A DNA stretch of 64,000 nt from Azospirillum thermophilum. GTDB lineage: Bacteria; Pseudomonadota; Alphaproteobacteria; Azospirillales; Azospirillaceae. Shown piece after piece: positions 53,890-63,666 of this stretch; position 1 is the stretch's first letter, and each line of letters starts with the position of its first letter. The stretch spans positions 655,001-719,000 of the forward strand of contig NZ_CP029356.1 of the NCBI RefSeq assembly GCF_003130795.1, given 5' to 3'. Below the pieces are notes generated by a model that worked only from the letters and a program-made list of their open reading frames with translations, had not been told where the DNA came from and made no database searches. A program made the translations under genes and the position numbers.

Positions 53890-55019
53890 TGGACACCAAC
53901 ATCGTCGAGGTCATCAACGTGACCCGCGAGGTCGCGTGGCTTCCCTGGGCCGTGCAGTATTTCTTCCTGATCGGCCTGTCGGTCGGCGGTCTGCTGCTGA
54001 GCCTGCCCGGCTATGCCTTCGCCCGCGAGGGCTGGCGCAAGCTCGGCCGCGTCGCGTTGCTGGTGGCGCTGACCTGCGGACTGGCGGCGCCGGTGGCCCT
54101 GCTGTCCGACCTGCACCAGCCCGGCCGCTTCTGGCACTTCTACGTCGTCTTCCGCCCGACCTCCTGGATGTGGTGGGGATCGCTGATCATCCCCTTCTAC
54201 GTGACGGGGCTGCTGGTCTACGGCTGGGCCTGCCTGCGCGAGGAGTTGCAGGAGCAGGGGCGGGTGGACAGCCGGCTCGCCGCGCTCTACCGGCTGCTGG
54301 CCCTGGGCGGCGGCCGTGACGACCGGCTGATCCGGGCGACCGGACTCGTCGTGCTTGCCGGGGCCGTGCTGGTGGCGCTCTACACCGGCGTCGAGGTCGC
54401 GGTGGTCCGGGCGCGCCCGCTGTGGCACACGCCCTTCCTGCCGGTCCAGTTCCTCGCCACCGCGCTGGCCGGGGCGGCCGGGCTGGTGCTGGTGCTGAAC
54501 CGCCTCGCCGCGGACGGCGACCGCGCGGTGGAGGTCCGGGCCAACCGGCTGCTCGCGGCATTCCTGGCGGCCGTGATGGTCGTCGGCGGGCTGTGGCTGG
54601 CGCTCGGCATGTTCGGGCTCGACCGCAGCCATGCCGAGGCGCTGGAGAGCGTCGCGACCTCCGAGGCATGGCGGGTCACCGCCGTCTGGGCGGTGGCGGC
54701 CACCGTGCTGCCCTTCGCCATCGCCGTCGCCAGGCCGGCCGGCACCGGCCTGCTGACCGGGCTGATCGCCATCCACAGCGCCTGGATGTTCCGCTGGACC
54801 GTCTTCATCGGCGGCCAGACCGTGCCGAAGACCGGGGCGGGCTTCTACGACTACGCCCTGCCCGCCGGCCCGGACGGCCTGCTGGGCATCGTCGGGACCG
54901 CCGGCCTCTGGCTCTTCCTGCTGCTCGTCCTCACCGCCTTCCTGCCGACGCCGCGCCGTGCGGCGCCCCGTCCGGTCCGCGCCGTCCCGGCTGCCGGCCG
55001 CACCGTGGCCGCCGAATGA
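53886..55019 (+). CDS. ttrC: Tetrathionate reductase membrane subunit TtrC (NrfD type)
   Basis: A 377-residue NrfD-like membrane protein with about nine helices (AVQYFFLIGLSVGGLLLSL; SWMWWGSLIIPFYVTGLLVY; SAWMFRWTVFIGGQ). It takes electrons from quinol for the reductase. It begins at the first of two adjacent Met codons overlapping the ttrB stop and is coupled to ttrA. Confidence 0.92.
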   Translation: MMDTNIVEVINVTREVAWLPWAVQYFFLIGLSVGGLLLSLPGYAFAREGWRKLGRVALLVALTCGLAAPVALLSDLHQPGRFWHFYVVFRPTSWMWWGSLIIPFYVTGLLVYGWACLREELQEQGRVDSRLAALYRLLALGGGRDDRLIRATGLVVLAGAVLVALYTGVEVAVVRARPLWHTPFLPVQFLATALAGAAGLVLVLNRLAADGDRAVEVRANRLLAAFLAAVMVVGGLWLALGMFGLDRSHAEALESVATSEAWRVTAVWAVAATVLPFAIAVARPAGTGLLTGLIAIHSAWMFRWTVFIGGQTVPKTGAGFYDYALPAGPDGLLGIVGTAGLWLFLLLVLTAFLPTPRRAAPRPVRAVPAAGRTVAAE

Positions 55020-55048
55020 CCGTCCGCAGGATCACCGGAGACACCGCC

Positions 55049-58000
55049 ATGTCGATCACCCGTCGCCTTCTCCTGAAGACCACCGCCGCGGGCGGCGCGT
55101 TCGCCGCCTTCGCCGGGGGCTTCTCCGAAACCGGCCGCAAGCTCGTGAAGGGGGCCTGGGCCGGGGAAAAGCCGGACGACGCCATCTCCGGCAACGCACC
55201 CAGGCCCGAGTTCCGCGTCGACGCCAAGAGCGGGGAGCTTGTCCCGACACCCGGCCAGATCGTCGCCAACGTCGCCTGCCTGGGCTGCACCACCCTGTGC
55301 GGCGTGCGGGTCCGCGTCGATGCCGGGAAGAACAAGGTGCTGCGCGTCGCCGGCAATCCCTACAGCCCGCTGTCCACCGACCCCTTCCTGCCCTACGGCA
55401 CGCCGATCCGCGAAAGCCTGAAGTCGCTGTCGCGGCTGGATGAGAAGGGGTTGCAGGGCCGCTCGACCGCCTGCGGGCGCGGCAACGCGGCGCTGGAGAT
55501 GCTGACCTCGCCCTTCCGCATCACCACGCCGATGAAGCGCGTCGGGCCGCGCGGCTCCGGCCGGTGGGAGCCGATCGCCTTCGACCGGCTGGTCGAGGAG
55601 ATCGCCGAGGGCGGCGACCTGTTCGGCGAGGGGCCGGTGGAGGGGCTGCGCAGCCTGCGCGACCTGAAGACCCCCATCGACCCGGCGGCGCCGGAACTGG
55701 GGCCGAAGGTCAACCAGGTGGCCCTGCTGTCGTCGGTGAATGACGGACGCGAGCCCTTCGTCCGCCGCTTCTTCAATCAGGCGCTCGGCACCATCAACTT
55801 CGTCGGGCACGGGGCCTATTGCGGCGGCGCCTATCGGTCGGGATCGGGTGCCGTCTTCGGCGACCTGAAGGCGATGCCGCATGCCAAGCCGGACCTGGAG
55901 AACGCGGAATTCGTGCTGTTCATCGGCACGGCGCCGTCGAACGCCGGAAACCCGTTCAAGCGGCAGGCCATGCTGGTCGCCAAGGGCCGGACGGACGGCG
56001 TGCTGAACTACGTCGTCGTCGATCCCGTGCTGACCAACGCCGGCGCAAGTGCCGCGGGTGGGCGCGCCGACTGGATCCCGATCCGGCCGGGCACCGACGG
56101 CGCCCTGGTCATGGGCATGATGCGCTGGATGTTCGAGAACGGCCGCATCGACTCCAGGTACCTCGCCCAGCCCAACGGCAAGGCGGCAGAGGCGGCCGGC
56201 GAGGCCGGCTGGTGCAACGCCACCCACCTCGTCGTCGTGCAGAAGGGCCACCCGCGCGAGGGGCGCCTGCTGCGGGCCTCCGACATGGGCTGGGTGACGC
56301 TGGACGACAAGGAGCGCTACGGCGACAAGGACGCCTTCGTCGTGCTGGACGGCGAGGGCCGGCCGGTGGCGCATGACGCCCTGATGGCGCCGGCGGCGCT
56401 GTTCCATGACGGCCCGCTGTCCAGCCCGTCCGGCGAGCTGGCGGTGAAGACCGGCCTGACCCTGCTGCGCGAGGAGGCCATGAAGATGGAGCTGCGCGGC
56501 TATGCCGAGGCCTGCGGCATCCCCGCCGACGTCATCGCCGGGTTGGCGCGCGAGTTCACCAGCCACGGCAAGAAGGCCGCCGCCAACGCCCATGGCGGCA
56601 TGATGGCCGGCAACGGCTTCTACAACGCCTTCGGCGTCGTCACGCTCAACACGCTGATCGGCAACCTGAACTGGAAGGGCGGCACCATCTTCGGCGGCGG
56701 CCGCTTTCCGGACGAGCAGGACGGGCCGCGCTACAAGCTCGCCAGCTTCCCCGGACAGGTGAAGCCCTCCGGCACAGCGATCAGCCGCCCGGTGCCCTAC
56801 GAGAAGTCCAGCGAGTTCAAGGCGAAGAAGGAGGCCGGCAAGCCCTACCCCGCGAAGGCCCCCTGGTATCCCAACGCCCCGCAACTGACGACCGAGTATC
56901 TGACCAGCGGCGTGGCGGACGGCTATCCCTATCCGCTGAAGGCCCTGTTCCTGTGGAACAGCAACCCGGTCTACGGCATTCCCGGCGGCCGTGCCGCCGT
57001 CGAGGCGACGCTGCGCGACCCGAAGGCGCTGCCGCTGATCGTCGCCATCGACCCCTTCATCAACGAGACCACCGCGTTTGCCGACTATATCGTGCCCGAC
57101 ACGGTGCTGTACGAGACCTGGGGCTGGGCCGCCCCGTGGGCGGGGGTGCCGACCAAGGCGTCGACCGCGCGCTGGCCGGTGGTGGAGTCCCGCACCGCCG
57201 CGCTGCCCGACGGGCAGCATGTCCAGATGGAGACCGTGCTGATCGCGCTCGCCAGGCGTCTGGGCCTGCCGGGCTTCGGTCCCGGTGCCATCGAGGATAT
57301 GGAGGGCAACCGCTATCCGCTGGAGCGGCCGGAGGACTGGTACCTGCGCGGCGGCGCCAACATCGCGTGGCTCGGCAAGCAGCCGGTCCCCGACGCCTCC
57401 GACGACGACATCGCGCTGTCCGGCGTGGAGCGGGTGCTGCCCATGCTGAAGGCGACGCTGAAGCCGGAGGAATGGCGCAAGGTCGCCTTCATCCTCGCGC
57501 GCGGCGGCCGCTACCAGAACCAGACGGAGGGGTTCGAGGGCGACCGGGCGGCCCACAGGTTCGCCAAGCCGCTGCAGGTCTACAACGAGGCCGTCGGTTC
57601 CTCGAAGAGCAGCATCACCGGCCGGCGCTGGACCGGCACGGCAACCTGGATGCCCCCGGCCTTCGCCGACGGCACGCCGGTGCGCACCGTGCATAAGCCG
57701 GAGGAGTGGCCGTTCGCGCTGGTCAGCTCCAAGTCGGTTCTGGTCAGCGCCTACACCATCGCGGCGAGCCGCCTTCGCCACCTGCATCCGGACAACCCGG
57801 TGGGGGTGAATGTGGAGGACGCGCGGCGGCTCGGCATCGCGACCGGCGACCGCATCCGCATCGCCACGCCGGGCGGATCGGAACTGGCGACCGCCATCGT
57901 CCGCCATGGGGTCATGCCGGGCGTGCTGGCGGTGGAGCATGGCTTCGGACACAAGGAGTATGGCGCGCGTCCGCACCGGATCGGCGACCACCGCCAGCCG

Positions 58001-58156
58001 GACATGCCGGAGATCGCCGCCGGCATCAACCTGAACGACCTCGGCCTTGCCGACCCGACCCGCAAGGGCGCCTCGGTCTGGGTCGATCCGGTCGCCGGGA
58101 CGGCGGTCCGCCAGGGCATCCCGGCCAGGCTCGAACGCATCTCCGCGGCCGCATGA
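55049..58156 (+). CDS. ttrA: Tetrathionate reductase catalytic subunit TtrA (molybdopterin)
   Basis: A 1035-residue molybdopterin oxidoreductase, close to the usual TtrA length. The ATG at 55049 has a GGAG ribosome-binding site and begins a Tat signal (SITRRLLLKTTAAGGAFAAF). An earlier ATG at 55016 overlaps ttrC but would put extra residues before the Tat motif. The [4Fe-4S] site is CLGCTTLCGVRV, and the likely Mo-ligand Cys is in GAYCGGAYRSGSG. It reduces tetrathionate to thiosulfate in the periplasm during anaerobic respiration. Confidence 0.93.
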   Translation: MSITRRLLLKTTAAGGAFAAFAGGFSETGRKLVKGAWAGEKPDDAISGNAPRPEFRVDAKSGELVPTPGQIVANVACLGCTTLCGVRVRVDAGKNKVLRVAGNPYSPLSTDPFLPYGTPIRESLKSLSRLDEKGLQGRSTACGRGNAALEMLTSPFRITTPMKRVGPRGSGRWEPIAFDRLVEEIAEGGDLFGEGPVEGLRSLRDLKTPIDPAAPELGPKVNQVALLSSVNDGREPFVRRFFNQALGTINFVGHGAYCGGAYRSGSGAVFGDLKAMPHAKPDLENAEFVLFIGTAPSNAGNPFKRQAMLVAKGRTDGVLNYVVVDPVLTNAGASAAGGRADWIPIRPGTDGALVMGMMRWMFENGRIDSRYLAQPNGKAAEAAGEAGWCNATHLVVVQKGHPREGRLLRASDMGWVTLDDKERYGDKDAFVVLDGEGRPVAHDALMAPAALFHDGPLSSPSGELAVKTGLTLLREEAMKMELRGYAEACGIPADVIAGLAREFTSHGKKAAANAHGGMMAGNGFYNAFGVVTLNTLIGNLNWKGGTIFGGGRFPDEQDGPRYKLASFPGQVKPSGTAISRPVPYEKSSEFKAKKEAGKPYPAKAPWYPNAPQLTTEYLTSGVADGYPYPLKALFLWNSNPVYGIPGGRAAVEATLRDPKALPLIVAIDPFINETTAFADYIVPDTVLYETWGWAAPWAGVPTKASTARWPVVESRTAALPDGQHVQMETVLIALARRLGLPGFGPGAIEDMEGNRYPLERPEDWYLRGGANIAWLGKQPVPDASDDDIALSGVERVLPMLKATLKPEEWRKVAFILARGGRYQNQTEGFEGDRAAHRFAKPLQVYNEAVGSSKSSITGRRWTGTATWMPPAFADGTPVRTVHKPEEWPFALVSSKSVLVSAYTIAASRLRHLHPDNPVGVNVEDARRLGIATGDRIRIATPGGSELATAIVRHGVMPGVLAVEHGFGHKEYGARPHRIGDHRQPDMPEIAAGINLNDLGLADPTRKGASVWVDPVAGTAVRQGIPARLERISAAA

Positions 58157-58174
58157 TCCGGGGCATGATCCGGG

Positions 58175-58204
58175 GCGCGCCGGCCCGTCGCGGAGCCGGC
58201 GCGC
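58175..58204. terminator. GC-rich hairpin after ttrA
   Basis: GCGCGCCGGC and GCCGGCGCGC form a perfect 10-bp stem with a 10-nt loop 18 bp after the ttrA stop. No T-run follows, so it may stabilise the mRNA end instead of acting as an intrinsic terminator. A 12-bp direct repeat (ATGATCCGGGGC) overlaps the stop codon. Confidence 0.5.
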
Positions 58205-58332
58205 AGGATCGCTCCGCGTGGCATGGCCTTGACAGCGGGCCTCGCCGGGACGCAAAGCTCACGCACTGCGCGCACGGGTGGAGGAGCCTCCGGGATCCCG
58301 CCTCCGTCCCGTGACGGCGTCCGGAGGAGAGC

Positions 58333-59004
58333 ATGCGTGTCCTGTTGGTGGAGGACGAGGCGGAGCTGGCGGCCCTGGTGGCCGCGCGCTTGGGCGAGGG
58401 CGGACTGATCGTCGACCGGTTCGGTTGTCTGGCCGACGCGCTGGAGGCGGTGGCGACCACCGGCTATTCGCTCGCCGTCTGCGACCGCCGCCTGCCGGAC
58501 GGTGACGGGGCCGATCTGGTCGGCGTCCTGCGGCGGAGCCAGCCCGACTGTCCGGTGATCCTGCTGACCGCCATGGATTCGCTGACCGACCGCATCGACG
58601 GGCTCGATGCCGGGGCGGACGACTACATCACCAAGCCCTTCGCCTTCGACGAGCTGATGGCCCGCGTCCGGGTGCAGCTCCGCCGCGGCCAGGGCGGGCG
58701 CGCCATGCCGGCGGCGGAGGTCGGACGGCTCCGCTTCGACCTGTCGAGCCGCGAGGTCCGGGTGGACGGCGAGCCGCTGACCCTGCACCGGCGGGAACTG
58801 GCGCTGCTCGGCGCGCTGGTGGCGCGGGTGGGCCGGGTGGTGACGCGGGAGTCGCTGACCGAGCAGGTCTACGGCTTCGACGACGACATCCAGTCCAACG
58901 CGCTGGATGCCATGGTCAGCCGGCTGCGCCGCCGGCTGGAGGGTGCCGGCGTGATGATCCACACCATCCGCGGGGTCGGCTACATGCTGACCAAGGCGCC
59001 GTGA
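58333..59004 (+). CDS. OmpR/QseB-type response regulator
   Basis: A 223-residue regulator: receiver with Asp51 (LAVCDRRLPDGDG) and Lys in YITKPFAFDEL, and C-terminal winged helix (LTLHRRELALLGALVARVGR; DAMVSRLRRRLEG; IRGVGYML). It overlaps the kinase gene by 4 bp and is followed by a MipA/OmpV gene, a common pairing for envelope-stress or metal/antibiotic sensing systems. A GGAGGAG ribosome-binding site precedes it. Confidence 0.93.
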   Translation: MRVLLVEDEAELAALVAARLGEGGLIVDRFGCLADALEAVATTGYSLAVCDRRLPDGDGADLVGVLRRSQPDCPVILLTAMDSLTDRIDGLDAGADDYITKPFAFDELMARVRVQLRRGQGGRAMPAAEVGRLRFDLSSREVRVDGEPLTLHRRELALLGALVARVGRVVTRESLTEQVYGFDDDIQSNALDAMVSRLRRRLEGAGVMIHTIRGVGYMLTKAP

Positions 59005-60413
59005 TCCCCCGCCTGCGGCGGCCCGGCCGTCCCTGGTCGCTGCGCGGCAGCCTGCTGCGCAGCCTGCTGCTGGTCCTGGCGGCGCTGCAGTTCCTCTGGC
59101 TGATCCTGCTCAGCATCATCCTGGAGCCGGCGAGCCGCGAGGCGCTGGAGACCGGCCTGGGCGACCTGCGGGTGCTGTGGATGGTCGAGCAGTCGGTGGT
59201 GCGCGATCCGGACGGCGGCGTGGCCCTGCGGCCGACGCCGGACCTGGAGCGCTATCTCGCCGACAGCCCGGGCCTGGAGATCGCCGTGCGGATGGAGGAG
59301 GACCGGCGCGTGCTGGACGGCCCCTCGCCGCGGCTGGAGGCGCTGCTGCGCCGGGTCGAGATGACGCCGACCAGCGACCAGTCGCTCTCCATCCCGACAC
59401 CGGACGGCCGCGGCTTCCGCTACGGCACCCTGCAGTACGGCAGGTCGCCCGCCGGCCCCTTCATCCTGATTGCCACCGGCAACCGCTTCCACTGGGGCGA
59501 CGTCCCGTCCTTGCTCTATGCTCTGGCGCAGGGATTCGGGGCGCTGGTCGGGCCGGGGCTGGTGATGTCGGTCCTCGCCCTGCTGCTGATCCTGCGCTCG
59601 ACGGTGCGGCCGATCCGCCGCATCGCCGAGGAGGCGGCGGGCCTCAACCTCGACACGCTGAACCAGCGCCTGTCCACCGAGGGGCTGCCGCGGGAGCTGC
59701 TGCCGCTGGTCGAAGCGGTCAACGGCTGCCTGCGCCGCCTCGACGAGGGCGTGGCGCAGCAGCGCCTGTTCATCGCCAACGCCGCGCACGAGATGCGGAC
59801 GCCGGTCACCGTGCTGTCCGCCCGGATCGAGCGCATGCCGGAAGGACCGGACCGCTCGCTGCTCGCCCGCGACGTTCGCCGCCTCGCCACCATGGTGGAG
59901 CAGATGCTGGCGATCGCGCGGCTGGGCGAGATGCGCGGCCGGCGGCTGGCGACGGTGGATGCGGTGGACCTGGTGCGCGGCCTGATCGCCGATTATGCGC
60001 CGCTGGTGGTGGATGCCGGCTGCGCGATCCGGCTGGAGGCGCCGGACGGTCCGCAGACGCTGCGCTGCGACCCCAAGGCTCTGGAGAGCGCGGTCGGCAA
60101 CCTGATCGACAACGCCCTGAAGGTCGAGCCGGCCGGGGGCGAGATCTGCGTGCGGGTGTCCCGCGGCGTCACCATCGAGGTCGGCGACCACGGGCCGGGC
60201 TTCACCGCGGAAGGCCGCCGCCGCGCCTTCGAGCCCTTCTGGCGGGGCAGCACCGATCCCGGTTCCGGCCTCGGCCTCGCCATCGTGCGTGAAATCGCGC
60301 AGCTCCATGGCGGTGAGGCGGAGATCGTCGAGCGGCCTGGGCCCGGCGCGACGGTCCGGCTGCGGCTGCCGTCCGAAGGTCCGCCGGCCACGGGACGCGT
60401 CATGTTGGCGTAA
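59001..60413 (+). CDS. Sensor histidine kinase (QseC/PmrB type)
   Basis: A 470-residue membrane kinase: first membrane helix about residues 13-36, periplasmic domain about 37-165, second helix about 172-195, HAMP, H-box with His263 (IANAAHEMRTPVTVLSARIE), N-box (GNLIDNALKVEP) and G-boxes (VGDHGPGF, GSGLGLAIVREI). The periplasmic domain has the 2CSK_N/QseC look (ASREALETGLGDLRVLWMVE). Signal unknown. Confidence 0.92.
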   Translation: MIPRLRRPGRPWSLRGSLLRSLLLVLAALQFLWLILLSIILEPASREALETGLGDLRVLWMVEQSVVRDPDGGVALRPTPDLERYLADSPGLEIAVRMEEDRRVLDGPSPRLEALLRRVEMTPTSDQSLSIPTPDGRGFRYGTLQYGRSPAGPFILIATGNRFHWGDVPSLLYALAQGFGALVGPGLVMSVLALLLILRSTVRPIRRIAEEAAGLNLDTLNQRLSTEGLPRELLPLVEAVNGCLRRLDEGVAQQRLFIANAAHEMRTPVTVLSARIERMPEGPDRSLLARDVRRLATMVEQMLAIARLGEMRGRRLATVDAVDLVRGLIADYAPLVVDAGCAIRLEAPDGPQTLRCDPKALESAVGNLIDNALKVEPAGGEICVRVSRGVTIEVGDHGPGFTAEGRRRAFEPFWRGSTDPGSGLGLAIVREIAQLHGGEAEIVERPGPGATVRLRLPSEGPPATGRVMLA

Positions 60414-60464
60414 GGTGGCGGCGCGACTGTTCCGGCGATTTCGATCGCAAGGAGCAGTCACACG

Positions 60465-61265
60465 ATGTCCCGTCCCCTTACCCGCCGCCCGATCCGGATC
60501 ACCGTCCTGCTCGGCCTCGCGGCGGTGTCCTCGCTTGCAGGCGCTCCGGCGCTTGCCGATCCGGCCAAGTCATCCGAGCCGGGCAAGCGGTGGAATTTCG
60601 TCATCGGCGGCGGAGCCGGCGTCGCCCCGAAATACGAAGGAGGCCGCAAGCTCGAGGTCACTCCCGTTCCCTTCGTGAACCTCGGCTGGAACGATACGGT
60701 CTTCCTCGGCAACGACGGGCTCGGCGCACGCTACGCCATCAACGATCTGCTCTCGGTCGGGATGTCGGTCGGCTGGGCGCCCGGCCGCAAGGAGAAGGAC
60801 GGTCCCCGCCTGCGCGGCATGGGGAAGATCGAGGACGCTGCCCGGGTGAAGGCTTTCACCACCCTGTCGCTCGGCGCCGTCTCGTTCAACGCCTCGGTCG
60901 CGCAGGACGTGGGCGGCAGCCGCGGCCTGCTGGCGGAGGTCGGCGCCGGCTACACGGTGCCGCTCGGCGACACCGTCAACCTCGCCTTCGGCGTGTCCAC
61001 CACCTATGCCTCCGAGCGCCACATGCGCGAATTCTTCGGAGTGGGCGCCGCCCAGTCGCGGCGCAGCGGCCATGCCGCTTACAAGCCGGGTGCCGGCCTC
61101 AAGGAGGCGGACGGCACCGTCACCCTGACCTGGCAGATCACCGACCATGTCAGCGCCATCGCGGTCGGCGGCGCCGGCGTGCTGCTCGGCGATGCGAGGA
61201 AGAGCCCGATCGTCGAGCGGCAGTTGCAGCCCTTCGTCGCCGCCGGCCTGACCTACCGGTTCTGA
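60465..61265 (+). CDS. MipA/OmpV-family outer-membrane protein
   Basis: A 266-residue protein with a signal peptide (ITVLLGLAAVSSLAGAPALA) and the MipA/OmpV start of the barrel (FVIGGGAGVAPKYEGGRKLE), ending in an aromatic C-terminus (VAAGLTYRF) typical of outer-membrane beta-barrels. Its place 51 bp after a two-component system suggests it is controlled by that system. Confidence 0.9.
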   Translation: MSRPLTRRPIRITVLLGLAAVSSLAGAPALADPAKSSEPGKRWNFVIGGGAGVAPKYEGGRKLEVTPVPFVNLGWNDTVFLGNDGLGARYAINDLLSVGMSVGWAPGRKEKDGPRLRGMGKIEDAARVKAFTTLSLGAVSFNASVAQDVGGSRGLLAEVGAGYTVPLGDTVNLAFGVSTTYASERHMREFFGVGAAQSRRSGHAAYKPGAGLKEADGTVTLTWQITDHVSAIAVGGAGVLLGDARKSPIVERQLQPFVAAGLTYRF

Positions 61266-61291
61266 CGCCTCCCGTAAGCGGATCCGCTCCA

Positions 61292-62515
61292 ATGTCGACC
61301 ACCCCTTCGGCGGCCGAAGTGCCGCTCGCGCGGACTCCGGCGGAGCCCGGCCGTCTTCTACAGGCTCCCCCCGGCGCGATCTTTCTGGATCCACCCTGCT
61401 TCGGTCTCGGTGCCCGGTTGTGGGCGGTCGCGACGCTGGTCGTCGCGGTGATCGCGGTCGTCCAGCCGCACCGCTGCATCGCCTGGGTCTACCGCGCCGC
61501 CGCGGAGGCCTGGGTCGCGGCGGCGCCGCTCTACGCTCCGGGACTGCACGGCTTCCTCTATCTCCCGTCGGGAACGCTGGTCTATCTGCCCTTCGCGCTG
61601 CTGCCGCAGCCGTTCGACAGCCACCTGTGGCGTCTGTTCCTCTCGGGAGCGCTGTACTTGGCGGTGCTGCGCCTCGCACGGCAGATCGTGCCGCGGACGG
61701 GGACCGCCGCGTCGGGCATGATCCTGGCGCTGGCCATCCCGGCGGCGACCATCGACCTGCTGCGCGGCCAGATGACCCTGCTGATGCTGGCGCTGCTTCT
61801 GGCATCCACGGCCGAGATCGCCGCCGGTCGGGAGACGCGCGGCGGGGTCCTGCTGGCCGTCGCCGTCATCGTCAAGCCGCTGGCCCTGGTGCCGGGGCTT
61901 CTCTTCGCGGCCGCCGTTCCGGGAACCCGCCGTGGCTTCGTTGCCGGCCTTCTGCTCGGGATCGCGGCCGGGCTGATGCACCCGCAGCCGGACTATGCGG
62001 TCGCCCAGTGGCTCGCCATGGTCGGCAAGCTGGGCGTCGCGGCGGCGCCCGACAGCGGCACCTGGTTCGACCTCGGCGCTTTGCTGAAGAAGCTGGGGCT
62101 GATCGAACCGGCGGAGACGCTGTTCGGCTGGCGCCTGGGGGCGGCCGTTCTGACGCTCGCCGCGGCGCTGGTGGCGGTGCGGCGGCTCGACCGGGTGTCG
62201 GCGGCGGTGGCCGTCCTGCATCTCGGCTGCTGCTATCTGCTGCTGTGGAACCCCCGGGTCGAGGAGGGCTCCTTCGTCATGCTGGCGGTGCTGGCCGGCG
62301 GGCTGGCGGCGGTCGCGGCCTGGACGCCGGGCGGGGGGCGGCGCTGCCTGCTGTTCGCCGGCCTGTGCCTGGCGCTCGGCACCCACATGTACGGCGACTG
62401 GATCTACCGGCCGACCGCCTTCTGGCTGAAGCAGGCGGTCACGCTGGTCCATCTCGGCCTTCTGCTGGACATGATCCGGCGGCGGACGCCGCTGGTTCTG
62501 CGGCGGGAGGCGTAG
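61292..62515 (+). CDS. GT87-like membrane glycosyltransferase family protein
   Basis: A 407-residue polytopic membrane protein with about ten hydrophobic segments, starting at the ATG at 61292. The early loop YLPSGTLVYLPFALLP and the LRGQMTLLMLALLLAS segment resemble DUF2029/GT87 polyprenol-dependent mannosyltransferases. The family is variable, so the assignment is tentative. It lies 26 bp after the MipA gene and 5 bp before an ABC permease gene, suggesting a common envelope-related operon. Confidence 0.7.
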   Translation: MSTTPSAAEVPLARTPAEPGRLLQAPPGAIFLDPPCFGLGARLWAVATLVVAVIAVVQPHRCIAWVYRAAAEAWVAAAPLYAPGLHGFLYLPSGTLVYLPFALLPQPFDSHLWRLFLSGALYLAVLRLARQIVPRTGTAASGMILALAIPAATIDLLRGQMTLLMLALLLASTAEIAAGRETRGGVLLAVAVIVKPLALVPGLLFAAAVPGTRRGFVAGLLLGIAAGLMHPQPDYAVAQWLAMVGKLGVAAAPDSGTWFDLGALLKKLGLIEPAETLFGWRLGAAVLTLAAALVAVRRLDRVSAAVAVLHLGCCYLLLWNPRVEEGSFVMLAVLAGGLAAVAAWTPGGGRRCLLFAGLCLALGTHMYGDWIYRPTAFWLKQAVTLVHLGLLLDMIRRRTPLVLRREA

Positions 62516-62520
62516 GTGCC

Positions 62521-63660
62521 ATGCTGGTTCCGCTCGCCCGCCGCACGCTGCTCTACGAATGGCGGCGCTTTCTGCCCGCCGCCCTCGCCATCGCCTTCTC
62601 CGGCCTGCTGGTCCTGGTGCAGATGGGGCTGCTGGTCGGCCTGTTCTCCACCATCACCGTCTACGTCACCGCGTCGGCCGGCGACATCTGGGCCGGCTTT
62701 CCCGGTACGCAGACGATCGACGCCGGCCGGCCGATCCGGGCCGACACCGAGGTCTTCCTGCGCCTGCACCCGGCGGTGGCGCGGGTCGAGCGCATGCAGT
62801 GGTCGGGCGGCGACTGGCGCTCGCCCCATGGCGACCGCGGCGGGCTGACCATCATCGTCACCGGCATCGACACGCGGGACGACGGGCTGGCGCTCGCCCA
62901 CGCCGTGACGCCGGAGCAGCGCCGCGCGCTGCGCGAGCCCGGCGGCATCCTGGTGGACCGCTCCGACCTCGGCAAGCTTGGCGCGGCGCTGGGCGACACG
63001 GCGGAGATCGGCGGACAGCGCGTCAGGGTCGTCGGGGCCACCACCGGGCTGCGCGCCATCGGGGCGGTCAATGTCGTCGCCTCGCTGGAGACCGTCGCGG
63101 TGCTCGACGGGCTGACGCGGCCGAGCGAGGACGTCGCCTATTTCCTCGTCGGGCTGAAGCCGGGCGCGGAGACCGCGGCGGTGGTGCGCGACATGACCTC
63201 CGGCCGGCCGGGCCGTGCCTTCGACGTCTGGGCCGCCGGAGATCTGGCCGACCGCACGCTGCGCTACTGGATCCTGGAATCCGGCATGGGGGTCGGCGTC
63301 GCCTTCGGCTCGGCCATCGCGCTGACGGTCGGCGTCGCCATCGCCAGCCAGACCCTGTCCGCCGCCATCGGCGGGCTGATCCGCGAGTTCGCGACGCTGC
63401 GCGCGCTGGGCGTCCCGGCCTCCGGCCTCCGGCGGATCGTCCTGGCGCAGTCCCTGTGGCTGGCAGCCGCCGGGCTGCTGCTGGCCGGCCTGCTCGGCGC
63501 CGGCGTCCTGGTGCTCGCCCGGGCCTATCAGGTGCCTGTGCGCATCGAGCCGGGCATGACGCTGCTGGCCGTCCTGCTGGTGCTGGGGGTGGCGCTGTCC
63601 TCCGGCCTGCTGGCGCTCCGCCAGCTTCGCCGGGCCGAGCCCGCCATGCTGCTGAGGTGA
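62521..63660 (+). CDS. FtsX/MacB-type ABC transporter permease (DevC-like)
   Basis: A 379-residue permease with an N-terminal membrane helix (FLPAALAIAFSGLLVLVQMG), a periplasmic domain of about 200 residues and three C-terminal helices containing the FtsX motif (LIREFATLRALGVPASGLRR). This is the DevC-like layout of exporters acting on lipids, lipoproteins or periplasmic compounds. Its ATPase begins 6 bp later. Confidence 0.88.
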   Translation: MLVPLARRTLLYEWRRFLPAALAIAFSGLLVLVQMGLLVGLFSTITVYVTASAGDIWAGFPGTQTIDAGRPIRADTEVFLRLHPAVARVERMQWSGGDWRSPHGDRGGLTIIVTGIDTRDDGLALAHAVTPEQRRALREPGGILVDRSDLGKLGAALGDTAEIGGQRVRVVGATTGLRAIGAVNVVASLETVAVLDGLTRPSEDVAYFLVGLKPGAETAAVVRDMTSGRPGRAFDVWAAGDLADRTLRYWILESGMGVGVAFGSAIALTVGVAIASQTLSAAIGGLIREFATLRALGVPASGLRRIVLAQSLWLAAAGLLLAGLLGAGVLVLARAYQVPVRIEPGMTLLAVLLVLGVALSSGLLALRQLRRAEPAMLLR

Positions 63661-63666
63661 CGAGAG

